This document shows positions 12,194 through 23,600 of a stretch of 64,000 nt of DNA, one piece after another. Position numbers and translations under genes: made by a program. The stretch spans positions 48,646,966 through 48,710,965 of the forward strand of contig OX393576.1 of NCBI GenBank assembly GCA_947652605.1, written 5' to 3'. Below the pieces are notes generated by a model. It was given only the letters and a program-made list of their open reading frames with translations, was not told where the DNA came from and did not search any database. The first letter of the stretch is position 1. Every line of letters begins with the position of its first letter. This DNA comes from Elmis aenea (lineage: Eukaryota > Arthropoda > Insecta > Coleoptera > Elmidae).

Positions 12194-12473
12194 CAGGAGT
12201 GCGCAGACTTTTCATGCCACGCCCCCGTTTTTTTTAGCATGTCAACTTGCGCCCCCCACAATTTTTTGTTGCTATAAAGTTAGCAGCCATCAATAATTTT
12301 CAATCAACCGATACGAAATATTAGAGAAATACAACATTGTAAACAGAAAAAAAATGAAAGGTGAAAAAAAATAATTTTTTCCTATTAAAATTATATCATG
12401 GCTGGCATTGCGCCCCCCGCATCATACGTCGCGCCCCCAAATGGGGACGCGCCCCCTAGTTTGCGCACCCCTG
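12194..12473. mobile_element. hAT-type MITE with GCGCCCCC motifs
   Basis: Terminal repeats CAGGAGTGCGCAGACT and AGTTTGCGCACCCCTG (complement CAGGGGTGCGCAAACT). Near both ends it has GCGCCCCC-rich blocks, which stand out from the AT-rich surroundings. Flanking 8-mers (ATCTATCA and ATTTTTAT) match only partly, so the insertion is old or the ends are imprecise. Similar composition to 21904-22173. Confidence 0.7.
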
Positions 12474-12479
12474 ATTTTT

Positions 12480-13560
12480 ATCATAATGATTTTTGCCCTA
12501 ATTTCCTATCGCGGTAGTTTAGTTTCTGAGTAACAAGTGTACACATTTTGTTAACTAAATTAACTTGAACTTGGTAATTTACAACAAAATACTATGATAT
12601 TATAAAAAAAATAAATATATAGACTTGCATTTAAGGCGTAGGTAACTTAAAAATGGTGCTTTATTCAAATAATTTTGATAATATATAAGCGATTCATGTT
12701 ACATTCCTCACAAATGTATCGATGAAGAAATGAGTGAATTTTAAATTAAAGTTAACAACACCATTTTGAATTGTTTTTTAAATTTAGTTGAGCTACCAAT
12801 AACTAATATTCTGTCTATAAAATTATACATTTGTGTTCCATGAAAGACGTTTAATAAACCAATTCAGACATATTTTATGTGTAAGCTGATTTTAAAGCTA
12901 AAAATACGGGCAAAGTCCATTTTAAAGAATTATTAATTATTGTTGTAAAGTATATTTATGAAACAGTTTGTAAATTTATTGTGTGCACGTTTACAGTGTA
13001 TATAAAATATACTGCTAAAAAACCAGATTTAATGCACGGTCACAATTTTCCTGTCGCACAAAACAAAATAGAAAGCAACAACAAATATGTTCAAAATATA
13101 AGTTTTGATGAAAGTATTAATTTTTAGCAAAAAATTAAGATTTTTGGGAATACTGATCAATGTACAGGGTTTTACACCATATTTTCCTTCTGTAGAAATC
13201 TTGGTAATCTATGTTTTTTGAATTTTAAATAGATTTTAAATCCTTTTCTAATTAAGAATAATCTAAATCGTTTCTAAATTTAACAAATATAACACTAATC
13301 TGATTTATTATTTTGCCTAATACCTATTAATTTTTTAGGTTAATTCTTAATTACATAATACACAAAGATTAGATAACAAACACAACAACTTTAAAGTATG
13401 TAAAAAAAAACGAATGCAGATTACATGAGCATAATTACACTAACTAACGAACTATTTTCTACAATAATTTTAATAAAATCGCGGAAAAGAAGACGAGAGT
13501 CTTCAAACTAGATTTGATATTTTTAAAAAATATTCCCAGCACAAATTAGCTAAGTAATTG
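12480..13560. other. Non-coding AT-rich sequence
   Basis: No gene. A lone TACAGGGTTTTACACC near 13160 resembles foldback ends but has no partner. Confidence 0.35.
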
Positions 13561-14526
13561 CTTAACCTTTAGAGTACGGAGCCTTTGTTTGAAAAGTAAA
13601 GGACAGAGTGGGGTCACAAAGGTACCCCAAGTAAAATTCATTAAAAAAATGTTTATCGTGTATTTTACGGTAGTTTAATATGATATTGAGCTATACTACA
13701 TTATTTTAATAAGTTTACAACAGTTATTTCAACGAATTTAATAAAACAGTCTCCATTTAAACCAGAGGTCCCCAAACTTTTTTAGAGGAGGGTCACATAG
13801 GGGTATTGAAAGTGCTAAGTAGGACAAATTTTAAAAAAAATTGTTTAAGCGAAATAGCTGTATAAGTATAACAAGAATAATCACGCAAGTACAACTTAAC
13901 AAATTGATTTTTCTTGATAATTAAGTAAACTGAATATATCTACAACAAATAAAAGTTAATTTTTACTAAATTGATTAAATAAGTATTCTTTAAATTAGGA
14001 TTAATAACAAACAATAATCATCATGAAATACTGATATAGTGCTAACGAAAACTACTTATGCATTTTTTTTTTTTGTTGCCTTAATTTTGGTGTTAAATTT
14101 TTAACACTTATATTTAAAAATGTATGCAAATAATAAACGTCGATTAGTTTTGAGTGAATTTTTTATTTAATGTTTAAAAAATAATTGTTCACACATGGAA
14201 GTACTGCCTAATGCAGCAAACGTTATTCTCACAAAATTTTTGATGTAGCTATATTTATTTTCTCTTCCAGCATCGTTTTCAAAGAATTGAGGTGTTTGGG
14301 CCCCTTTCGACACTTTTACTCACTGCGGCAATATTATTAATTGATCACCATACCCGAGTGAGCTTTGATGTCTTTAGATCTTGTAGTAAGCCGGTGCTGT
14401 GTATTTTTTTTTATTAGGTTGCGAATAGCGGTTTCACTTGGTACACGATTATTTGGGAAAAATGTACAAATTTTGCTAAGTAAATTTGTAAAAAAACTTG
14501 AATTTTCATTATAAATTCTACTAGAT

Positions 14527-16219
14527 TAGGGATGAGCAACCCGCGGTCTGCGGGCCGCATGCGGCACGGCTCCCTTTTACGTGCAACCCGTCAAAGCTTT
14601 ATTTTTTGACTTTTTAAATAATATACAGGGTGTCCCAGCCAAGACGAATTATTCGATAGCTCTGTTATTAGTAATAATATTTAAAAAAGTTAAATATAAA
14701 AGTTGTTTGTAATCATTTACCACATAACCTAAAATTATTTTCAACTATACACCGTGTTTTGTTTTTGCGCTCTGATACTAAACATTGTTTTTTTATATAG
14801 AATACCCTATATATTTTGTAATTTTTGGATGTAAAATTAAATTCTCTTTCAAAAATATTATAGGTTATTTATGTCTAAAATGAACCGTTTTTGAGTTATT
14901 AACGTTTTTTTGAAAATTTTGACAGATGCAGACCTTTATAAAAATATTTATATTTATTAACATAAGAACATCAGAGAAATTTACTCTGGTAATTTATTAG
15001 ACAATAGTGTCATAGTGATTGTTGACTAGTCACATTTTTAAAATAATATACAGGGTGTTCGTTATACTCGGTACATTTCGCTAAACATTAAACGCATGTA
15101 AATCTTTTTTTTAATGAAACACCCTATATATTTTTACATTTTCTTGTAGAAAATATAAATATAATATTTTTGAAGTTATTTCGTTTCTTATGATTATTTG
15201 CGAGTATTTTACCTAAAATATCGGTAGTAGCCTTTAAAAATTCAAAACAATTTGTATGAACTGTCAACCAGAACAATTAATCGGCACAATTTAAACTATT
15301 ATGCCACTAAAAATCCATATTTTCTTAAGAACTGTAGATACACAGCATTATGGTGTTATTTGCTGCCATTTATGCTGTGTATCTACAACTCTTAAAAATT
15401 ATGGATTTTTAGTGGCATAATAATTTAAATTGCGCCGATTAACTGTTCTGGTTGACAGTCCATACAAATTGTTTTGAATTTTCAAAGGCTACCTCCGATA
15501 TTTTAGGTAAAATACTGGCAAATAATCATAAGAAACGAAATAACTCCAAAAATGTTATATTTAGACATAAAACATGCTTAACAACTTTGAAAGATAATTA
15601 CATTTTCTACAAGAAAATGTAAAAATATATAGGGTGTCCTTAAAAAAAAACGATGTATATGCGTTTAAAGTTTACCGAAATGTACCGAGTATAACAAAAA
15701 TTACACTAGTCAACAATCACTATGACACTATTGTCTAATAAATTACCAGAGTAAATTGCTCTGATGTTCTTATGTTAAAAAATATAAATATTTTTATAAA
15801 GGTCTGCATCTGTCCAAATTTTAAAAAAAACGTTAATAACTCAAAAACGGTTTATTTTGGACATTAAAAAAAATATATATATACAGGGTGTATTATATAA
15901 AATAAGTAATGTTTAGTATCAGAGCGCAAAAACAAAACACGGTGTATAGTTGAAAATAATTTTAGGATATGTGGTAAATGTTTACAAACAACTTTTATAT
16001 TTAACTTTTTTAAATATTATTACTAATAACAGAGCTATCGAATAATTCGTCTTGGCTGGGACACCCTGTATAGGGTTGTTATTTGGTTCATTTTGTTAAT
16101 GAAGAGATAATTTGTGTTTATTATCTAGTGTTCATATTTTAAGACGTTTTTTTTATTCGTCCCGCACAAAATTTTTAAATTTGTAGTTGGCCTGTTATTA
16201 AAAAGGTTGCTCATCCCTG
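14527..16219. mobile_element. hAT-type MITE split by a large palindrome
   Basis: Ends TAGGGATGAGCAACC and GGTTGCTCATCCCTG are inverted repeats. Flanking 8-mers TACTAGAT (14519-14526) and TATTAGAT (16220-16227) agree at 7 of 8 positions, as expected for an aged hAT duplication. Without the inserted palindrome the MITE is about 250 bp; its left part has the GC-rich GGTCTGCGGGCCGCATGCGG. Confidence 0.8.
14626..16068. mobile_element. 1.44 kb perfect-like palindrome (CAGGGTGT foldback element)
   Basis: TA-flanked; starts CAGGGTGTCCCAGCCAAGAC and ends with its complement GTCTTGGCTGGGACACCCTG. The arms of about 700 bp pair end to end; the centre is near 15343-15373 (TAGATACACAGCAT and ATGCTGTGTATCTA around a short loop). 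Inside each arm lies a second CAGGGTGTTCGTTATACTCGG-like end (15052, complement near 15690), so an earlier insertion may have been copied into both arms. No transposase is seen. Confidence 0.9.
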
Positions 16220-16649
16220 TATTAGATTATAGATGACAGCTGTAAAATAAAAACTAATGAAAAATGTTCTGCAATTCTAATCCTACACCTCTTGTTGAAA
16301 CACCCTTTATTTCTTTAGTTTAGTCCTCTTTTTCTAAGGTGTCACTGCTGTCATTATTACAAAAGTCGGGTCATAACTATTAATATCTTCCTTTAAATTG
16401 CATAAATCACTATGTACATTTTTAACTTTATTTGGGTTAAATGTTTGTTCGGATTGCCATTTTTTACGGTTTTATTTTTATAAAATAATTAACAAAAATA
16501 TTCTATACCCAAACATGGACTTTTACTGAATTTGTAACAAAAATCGACTACCTGAAAACAACATCAGGATACTGTAATTTACGAAGGTATTAAATAAAAA
16601 CAAATGTTGGGGGACCTAAAGTCCAGGGCTCCGTACTCTAAAATGAAAT

Positions 16650-16853
16650 GGTGATTCCGTTTGACTGTCGCACCCCTATAACTTTGTTATATTAAGAGAA
16701 AACCCTTGTAAACTGTATATTTTTGTAAATCATAGAAAATTCTTATTAAAAAGTAAGTTTCCTGCGATTTACATAAATGCATGGTTTTATATATATATAT
16801 ATATTTTTAAATAACCAAATTACTGAGGTGCGACAGTAACAACTGAACTATCT
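16650..16853. mobile_element. Short MITE related to the 10513-11389 foldback
   Basis: Opens GTGATTCCGTTTGACTGTCG and closes with the rough complement GGTGCGACAGTAAC...GAACTATC. The block GACTGTCGCACCCCTATAAC is shared with 10530-10549. It abuts the right end of the 13566-16642 element and may have removed that element's right TTAA (inference). A TA microsatellite lies at 16789-16803. Confidence 0.65.
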
Positions 16854-16859
16854 AGCATA

Positions 16860-17750
16860 TATGTGTTTAGAATATATGGTTTAAACTATTGAAAGCTTGT
16901 TCAACTTTATTTATACGTTGCATAATATTGCTGTATGCAATACGCCAATCTATCTTCTTTTTACAACATAAAAATAAGCAAAAATTCTATATCACGTACG
17001 AAACACAGGTGTTGCTTTGTTGTAAGTTTAATTGTTTTAGTTGTTGAACTATGTACCTAGTCTGGCAACAATGTGTATGTAGGTATGTGTATATTTTTAT
17101 TTATAGATTTTAGTACGCGCTATTTACAAATTCCTCAACGAAAATTTATCGCAGAACATCACCTACTTATGTCAAGACATATGTGACTTTTCACATGGCA
17201 AAAGGCCAATCATCTATCTATCTGCCTTTGAAATCGGTAAAATTGTACAAAAACATTTTTTTTCGTTCTGATAAGATTGATGATCTTCAAACGTTTGCTA
17301 TAATTAATCACGACACACCTGCGTTTGACCAGTTTTTCTGCACTTATAAAGATTACTACCGATTATATTTTTAAGTTCTAGTGAATTATCCATTAATATT
17401 TCAAGTGCAAGTGTCCGTATAAAGTACACGCCTAACTTAAAAACTAAGATTGGTAAAAGATGATTATTGCCATTGCAAAAATTAAATGTATTTTTGATGG
17501 GTTTCTACACTGATTAAAATAATACACGATTAACATTGTTAATAAATGTGTTGTACTGAAGTGAATGCATTATTATAATTCACTTTGCATTACATAATGC
17601 TAGCAATATTCAATATCATAAGAGACGGGTGATCAAACCAAAGGCTACATAAACTTGTTTCCACTGTTAAAAGTTAATTGTAAAAGAAAATTGTTTGTAT
17701 TAGGTACTGGTTTGTACTCGAGCACAATGGGCAACTACGTTACATTCGAA
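16860..17750. other. Non-coding AT-rich sequence
   Basis: Nothing recognised; the short open frame at 17183-17374 has no motif. Confidence 0.35.
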
Positions 17751-17754
17751 TATA

Positions 17755-18828
17755 CAGGGTGTTTCTTAAGTATTGCAAAAACTTTCAGGAGGTGATTCCT
17801 TATCGAAAATTAAAGGGGGTCTTTCATAAAAAAAAAATTCCTTAGACGTCTCCTTTCGAAGTTACACCCCCCTAAAGGGGTGCGGTAAAATTGGGTTTTT
17901 ATTTAATTTCTCAAATTTGGATAAATTTAGGAAACTAATATTTGGTAGATGATTATTACTTATTAAAAGGTTTCCCATGGTAATATTTTTAATCATCTCC
18001 CACCTCCACAGGGGGCTGAAAAGTGCGACCCCTGTTGGTTTTCTTATCAGAACTTTTTGGTGGGTTAAATATTTTTAATTAAAAATATTTTGCTTTAAAG
18101 CTTGATTTATTTAGAAACTTTATTTATACTTTAGTTTATCTCGTAAATCCTACCGTTTTTGAGTAAAAAATAAAATAAGTAAACATGAACCATCAAATAT
18201 TCCAATATAAAACGATTCATTTTGGTGTTTTCCATGGTTTGTTTATGTTCATGTTGGGTAGAATTGACGGGCGTTATAGCGTTGTCGCCTCGTTAACCTT
18301 AAAATGCATTACACCCGTCAATTCTATCCAACATGAACATAAACAAATCATGGCAACCACCAAAATGAATCGTTTTATTTTGGAATATTTGATGGTTCAT
18401 GTTTACTCATTTTATTTTTACTCAAAAACGGTAGGTTTTACGAGATAAACTAAAGAATAAATAAAGTTTCTAAATAAATCAAGCTTTAAAGCAAAATATT
18501 TTTAATTAAAAAAATTTAACACAACAAAAAATTCTGATAAGAAAACCAACAGGGGTCGCACTTTTCAGCCCCCTGTGGAGGTGGGAGATGATTAAAAATA
18601 TTACTATGGGAAGCCTTTTAATAAATATAAAACATCTACCAAATATCATTGTCCTACATCTATCCAAATTTGAGAAATAAACTAAAAACCTAATTTTACC
18701 GCACCCCTTTAGGGGGGTGTAACTTCGAAAGGAGACGTCTAATGATTTTTTTTTTATGAAAGACCCCCTTTAATTTTCGATAAGGAATCACCTCCTGAAT
18801 TTTTTTGCAATACTTCAGAAACACCCTG
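17755..18828. mobile_element. 1.07 kb palindromic CAGGGTGT foldback element
   Basis: TA-flanked; starts CAGGGTGTTTCTTAAGTATT, ends with the near-complement AATACTTCAGAAACACCCTG. Arms of about 500 bp pair throughout, including GGAGACGTCT, CCCCTTTAGGGG-type and GACGGGTGTAAT blocks; the loop is near 18275-18310. Open frames inside (for example 18185-18448) read through the palindrome and are not genes. Confidence 0.9.
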
Positions 18829-18834
18829 TATATT

Positions 18835-20480
18835 TCATTATTTTTGTAACAATAACAATGTAGGATAACTTGCTATAATGGACTGTAAATAATTTAAACT
18901 TAAGCTGTAAATAGTATTATTTGTAATTAAGGGCCACTCTGGAGAGTGCGCAACTGTTAATAATTTCATTAGACCAACGAAATTTCGGCAGTCAACTGAT
19001 TTCATATTTAACCGTATATTATTGCAACAAACTGTAATTTTATCGAGACAATCCACAGCATGAGAGGGAAATTGAAGAAAAATATATTTGTATTTACAGA
19101 AATTTAATTCTGGAAAGGACAGGATTGATCTAAATCAAAGGGTTCGAAACTTAATTTATCACGGAACCCTTTCACGTTTTTCAAAAATTGAGGAATATCA
19201 ACCATACTTACATTTTACTGACCCTCCAATTTTAACATATTCATAAAGCAAAACAAACAAGGACAAAAAACAAATATTATTAACCTTTAAAACGAACAAC
19301 GGATGAAACAATATTCACGAACACAAAAAAATGGTTAAAGATTATTGAGGAGAATGTAGTTACTTCCATGATGCCAGTGTCCTCTGCAATTTTGTGTAAT
19401 CTTTAAAAACTGAAGTTGCATATGTGGTGCAGCGCCAGTCTGTTGCGATATTTTTGTACCAGCATATTAATAAAATCGTTTTTCATAGACCTCTCAATAA
19501 ACTACAATCCTACATAAACAGAATATTTTTATGTTTTACCGTTTTCATGTAATTTTGGATTGTCTTTTCAACCCTGTACATAAGTTATTGTTTGAAAAAT
19601 TAATTGAATGCACGTGCTTTGTAATATACTTTTAAAGGCTCTATCGATGACTAATGTCAAAAAAGTACAATTAAAGGTTTGACACTACACACACACACGG
19701 ACGTAATCGCGAAAATAATGAAAACCAATTCTGGCGACATTTAAACGTCAAAATCTGGAATTCGAACATTTACAATACTTTCATTATACCACGTACGGCG
19801 AAAGTAAAAGTTGGAAAAAAAAAGATTTTTTATATTTTCGAAAAATGTTCATAAGATAAATATATGAGACGGTAAATAAATCTGTGCGAAGAAGAATTTT
19901 ATTTTTTATCATTATGTTTAAATATTTAGAGACGAGAAATAAACTCAAATAAAACCACAAAATTGCATGTGCACAAAAATATTTAAATTTCTTAGTCTTA
20001 TTAAGAATACATAGCAAAATTTGTATTCAAAGCAGATAAAAAGATTCTGTAGCAATTAACGAACAAGTTATAACGATGCTCCTAACCTAACTAATTATAA
20101 TAGATTATAACTTAATTTAAGATAAAGTTTTGTTAATAATTTGACAATTCAGTGTTTTGTAACAAGCACATGTATTACTTTTGACCTCTTGGATAAACAG
20201 TTTAATTAAAAAAAAAAGGTGATTATACACTGGACGATATAAATATCATAAAGTTCAACAAACGTTTCAAGTTTAAATAACTAAAAAATTGCTAGAACAA
20301 AACTATTGCCTAAAACCTTACATTAAAAATCTTTGAGGTGCTCTGTAAAAGATATTTATCTAAAAAAAATATCAATGAGGTAGTTATCTTCAATCACAAG
20401 TACTTAAACCATTGTCTGGCATTACTTGCTTTAATAACCTACCACATCTCTAACCAATTAGTTCGTGTAAATTTTCATCC
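18835..20480. other. Upstream flank of the hydroxylase gene
   Basis: No repeat structure or exon recognised apart from a short CA run near 19687-19697. It should contain the promoter and perhaps a non-coding first exon of the gene starting at 20484, but no reliable TATA or initiator element can be chosen in such AT-rich DNA. Confidence 0.4.
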
Positions 20481-20483
20481 AGA

Positions 20484-20652
20484 ATGGGCAAGCTCAAGCA
20501 GCACAAAAATGAGGTTAAGGGTGATCCCATGGCCGTTACCTGGAGTGAAAATTATAGTGACTTTTTTGAAACCAATTGGAACAAAATACCACAGTTTGCA
20601 AGATCTTGTGTCGCCACTATAGCTATATTTGCGTTAGGGATTTCCATTAATG
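20484..20652 (+). CDS. Exon 1 of the fatty acid hydroxylase gene
   Basis: Encodes residues 1-56 and the first base of codon 57. It begins MGKLKQHKNEVKGDP, a polar lysine-rich N-terminus with no signal peptide, then the first hydrophobic stretch (CVATIAIFALGISI). It ends AATG before GTAAGT, a strong donor. An acceptor-like TTAG lies about 20 bp upstream of the ATG, so the ATG may sit in an exon that begins with a few bases of 5' UTR. Confidence 0.88.
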
Positions 20653-23600
20653 GTAAGTTACAAACAAATAAAATTAATATGTATTAACATCTTGAAATTA
20701 AAATATTAATTTATCATATTTAATTACAAAAAGTGTTTGTAAAAATCTATCGTATCATTGCAAAATATTATTATTCATATCGTATCTCATAGTAGGTGTT
20801 TTATAATTTCATACTCAATAATTCTAAATATATAAAGCAAATTTGTTAATTTATTCCTTTAACATAAAAGACGTTGAATATAAAACTAATTCCGTTTTAG
20901 ATTCAAACTGATATAAGATTAAATAATTGTTGTGGAAATGATAACACTTTTGCCCACTTGAATTTGATTACTTATAAGCTTATAACCAATATTAAAAGGC
21001 CGACTTACTGTAATCTCAATGCATATTAGGTATTTAAATTAAACAGAAATGCAATTTATTAAAAGTTAGTAAAAATTTGTTAATGAACCAGAAGTATTAT
21101 AAATATGAAACTCAAGTCTTATATATTTTCAAAACGCTACAAAAACATCTTTTTGCTTATATTGATCTTTTTGGTTCCTTTTAAAGATTGAAATAAAAAG
21201 TCTTAATATTTCTTCCGTATTTTATATTTAATCTTAAAGAATATTAAATGTCTTTGAATTTGGTTGCGTTTGAGTTAGTGTTTATCTAATTCTTTTCGGC
21301 AATTTTATGTAAAATTCTCGTTTTTCTGTAATTGTTACAAAAAAATAATACTGTATTGTTTCTCTGTGTCCATAACTTTTCCTACATTTTCATTAGTTAT
21401 TCACTAACCAATTTAGCGAATTTATAACTTTTAATATTTAATGGCAGCATATTCGGCAAATAAATACCGTTTGACTGTAAGAAAAAACGGTATTTTTTTT
21501 ATATTAACTAGGCTTCCTACACATTGATCTACTTTTCTGCTAATTTTTTTCCAATATTGATACATTTATTTGTAAAGATACACCGATTAGTCAGTAGATA
21601 ATCGGTTATTGGTATCGGCTTCTTAGCCGATCAATGGGTAATTGGCAATTAGACCGATTATTCGATTCTCATTAAATTGCTTTGTAGCAATAAATTCTAT
21701 CAAAATATTAGATGAAAATATAAATCAAATGCCATAATAATAAATTAAATTTGAGAATAATAATAACTTTATCTTAAAAAAATTTAAATTTTTGTTCATT
21801 CAAATATTTCTCTACTTATAATAGTAAGCAATATACCAATTTAATCTCACTAAATATGGACAACCCTGTACTATAGTCAAAACTTTATTGTTAACAGTTA
21901 ACACAGTGGTTTCCAACCTTTTTGTACCTCCGCCCCCCTTTTTCATAAAAAAAAATTTGCGCCCCTCTCACTTTTCGTATCAATCTAATTTCATAAGTAC
22001 GGTTCGAATATAATAATTATTTAATGGGCTACAAAACAATATACCATATTCTGTATGAATAAAGTTCTTATTGTTTGTACTCAAAAATTACATTTTGGCA
22101 ACAGCTGCGCGCCCCCCTTGTAATGGTCTCGCGCCCCCCTAGGGGGGCGCGCCCCACAGGTTGGAAACCACTGAGTTAACATGTATCAATGAGCCCATTA
22201 ATACTTATTTATTAAGAAGCATAAACATAGCTTTACAAAGAAACCTCTAAAATGACTTATTTTAAACGTATTTCTTTAACGGTATTAATATCTTCTTCTC
22301 AATCTTCTTTTGCCTTTTCAAGCGTCGGAGGGGGGTTCCCCGTACTGTATCCATTTCTTCCAGGTCTTTCTGTCTCTTGCTAGTGTTCTCATTTTCTCTA
22401 CTGTCTCTCTTTTTTCTAACCCTATTTACCTTATTTGGTCTATCCATTTTCTTCTTGGTCTTTATTTTTTTCGCCCTTTTTCCAATTTTCATTATCTTTC
22501 TTGTGATTCTGTCAGGTTTAATTCTTACTATATGGCTATACCAATTTAGTTGTTCCTTTTTTTAATGGTTCTTGTTCTGTTATTTCTTTAATGTTTTCGT
22601 TTTTTATTATATCCTTTTTAGTTTTTCCCGCGATTTTTCTGAGGTGTTTCATTTCGATTTATTTTAGATTCGACTTTTTTTCGTAGCGTTCGATTTTCGG
22701 ATGCGTATGTTATTGTTGGTAATGTTATCATATCATGGGTTTTAAGTTTCACCCCTATGGCAATATCTTTGTGTCCTAGTATACTTTTGTTAAGTTTAAG
22801 GAGTAACATATTTTTGTTTGTTCGCTCTATTTGTTAATTCGGATTTTTCCCCCGATTCTCTGTTATTATACTTCCTAAGAATTCGTATGTTGTTACTCTT
22901 TCCAGTATATTGTTTTTACATTTAATTTTTTTTGTTGTTCTGATTTTTTTTTTTTTTAATTTACCATCATAGTTTTTGTTTTATTTATGTTCACATTCAT
23001 TTTCAAGTCATCGATTTCTTTGGTCCATGCGTTCACTAACTTTTGCATTTTATTTTTAGTTTTTGCTATTTGTACCACGTCATCTGCACATAAGGCTACT
23101 TAATTTAACTAGTTCTAGATTGTAATTCCAGTGTTTAGTTGTTTATAATTCGTTTAATAATCTTGTACATAAAAATAATAAATAGTAATGGGCTTAGACT
23201 GTCTCCTTGTATTATTCCCTTATTCATTCTAATATCGTCTGATCTTTGTCCTGCAGTTTGTACTTTAGCTTTAACTGTCAGATATGTGCTTCTTATTGCG
23301 GTTATAAAAATGTTAAGTATTTCCATTTCTCACAGGGTTTTTCATATTTCTTTTTTGTCCACAGTATCGAAAGCTGCTTTTAAGTCTATACATGTTAAAT
23401 ATAGTTCTTCTCTTTCTTCTATTTTTCTTTCTATTGTGTTCCCTATAAAAAATATACCTGTATATGTTATCGCTTGTCTGTCTCTCTGGTCCAAAAGCTG
23501 TCTGTTCTTCTCCTAGTCTTAATTGTACATGTTCTCTTAGTTTGTTTTTTTGGACCTTGAGTTATACTTTTGAAAACACTGTGTTTTGTGAGCTGCGTTA

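Larger units (their letters stand above)
13566..16642 (-). mobile_element. piggyBac-like element remnant, outermost of a three-level nest
   Basis: Left TTAA at 13562-13565 is followed by CCTTTAGAGTACGGAGCC; the right end has the complement GGCTCCGTACTCTAAA at 16627-16642, but the right TTAA is lost. Near-palindromic motifs: GGGGTCACAAAGGTACCCC at 13610-13628 and GGGACCTAAAGTCCAGGG close to the right end. A possible acidic coding scrap on the - strand (YDPTFVNNDSSDTLEKED, one frameshift) near 16330-16385 recalls a piggyBac N-terminus. It hosts the hAT MITE at 14527-16219. A lone hAT-like end, CAGAGGTCCCCAAACTTTTT, lies at 13764. Confidence 0.65.

Noticed and set aside
13764..13783. hAT-like end CAGAGGTCCCCAAACTTTTT
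   Set aside because: No complementary end or target duplication was found nearby, so it is not reported as an element.
18185..18448. 87-codon open frame beginning MNHQIFQYK
   Set aside because: It runs across the centre of a palindrome, so its second half is the reverse complement of its first; not a gene.
20338..20622. 94-codon open frame overlapping exon 1
   Set aside because: Different frame from the conserved hydroxylase exon, and no motif; exon 1 splices correctly in the other frame.
22310..22565. Very hydrophobic open frames on the + strand rich in Phe and Leu
   Set aside because: They are antisense shadows of the Lys/Arg-rich RTE C-terminus on the - strand.
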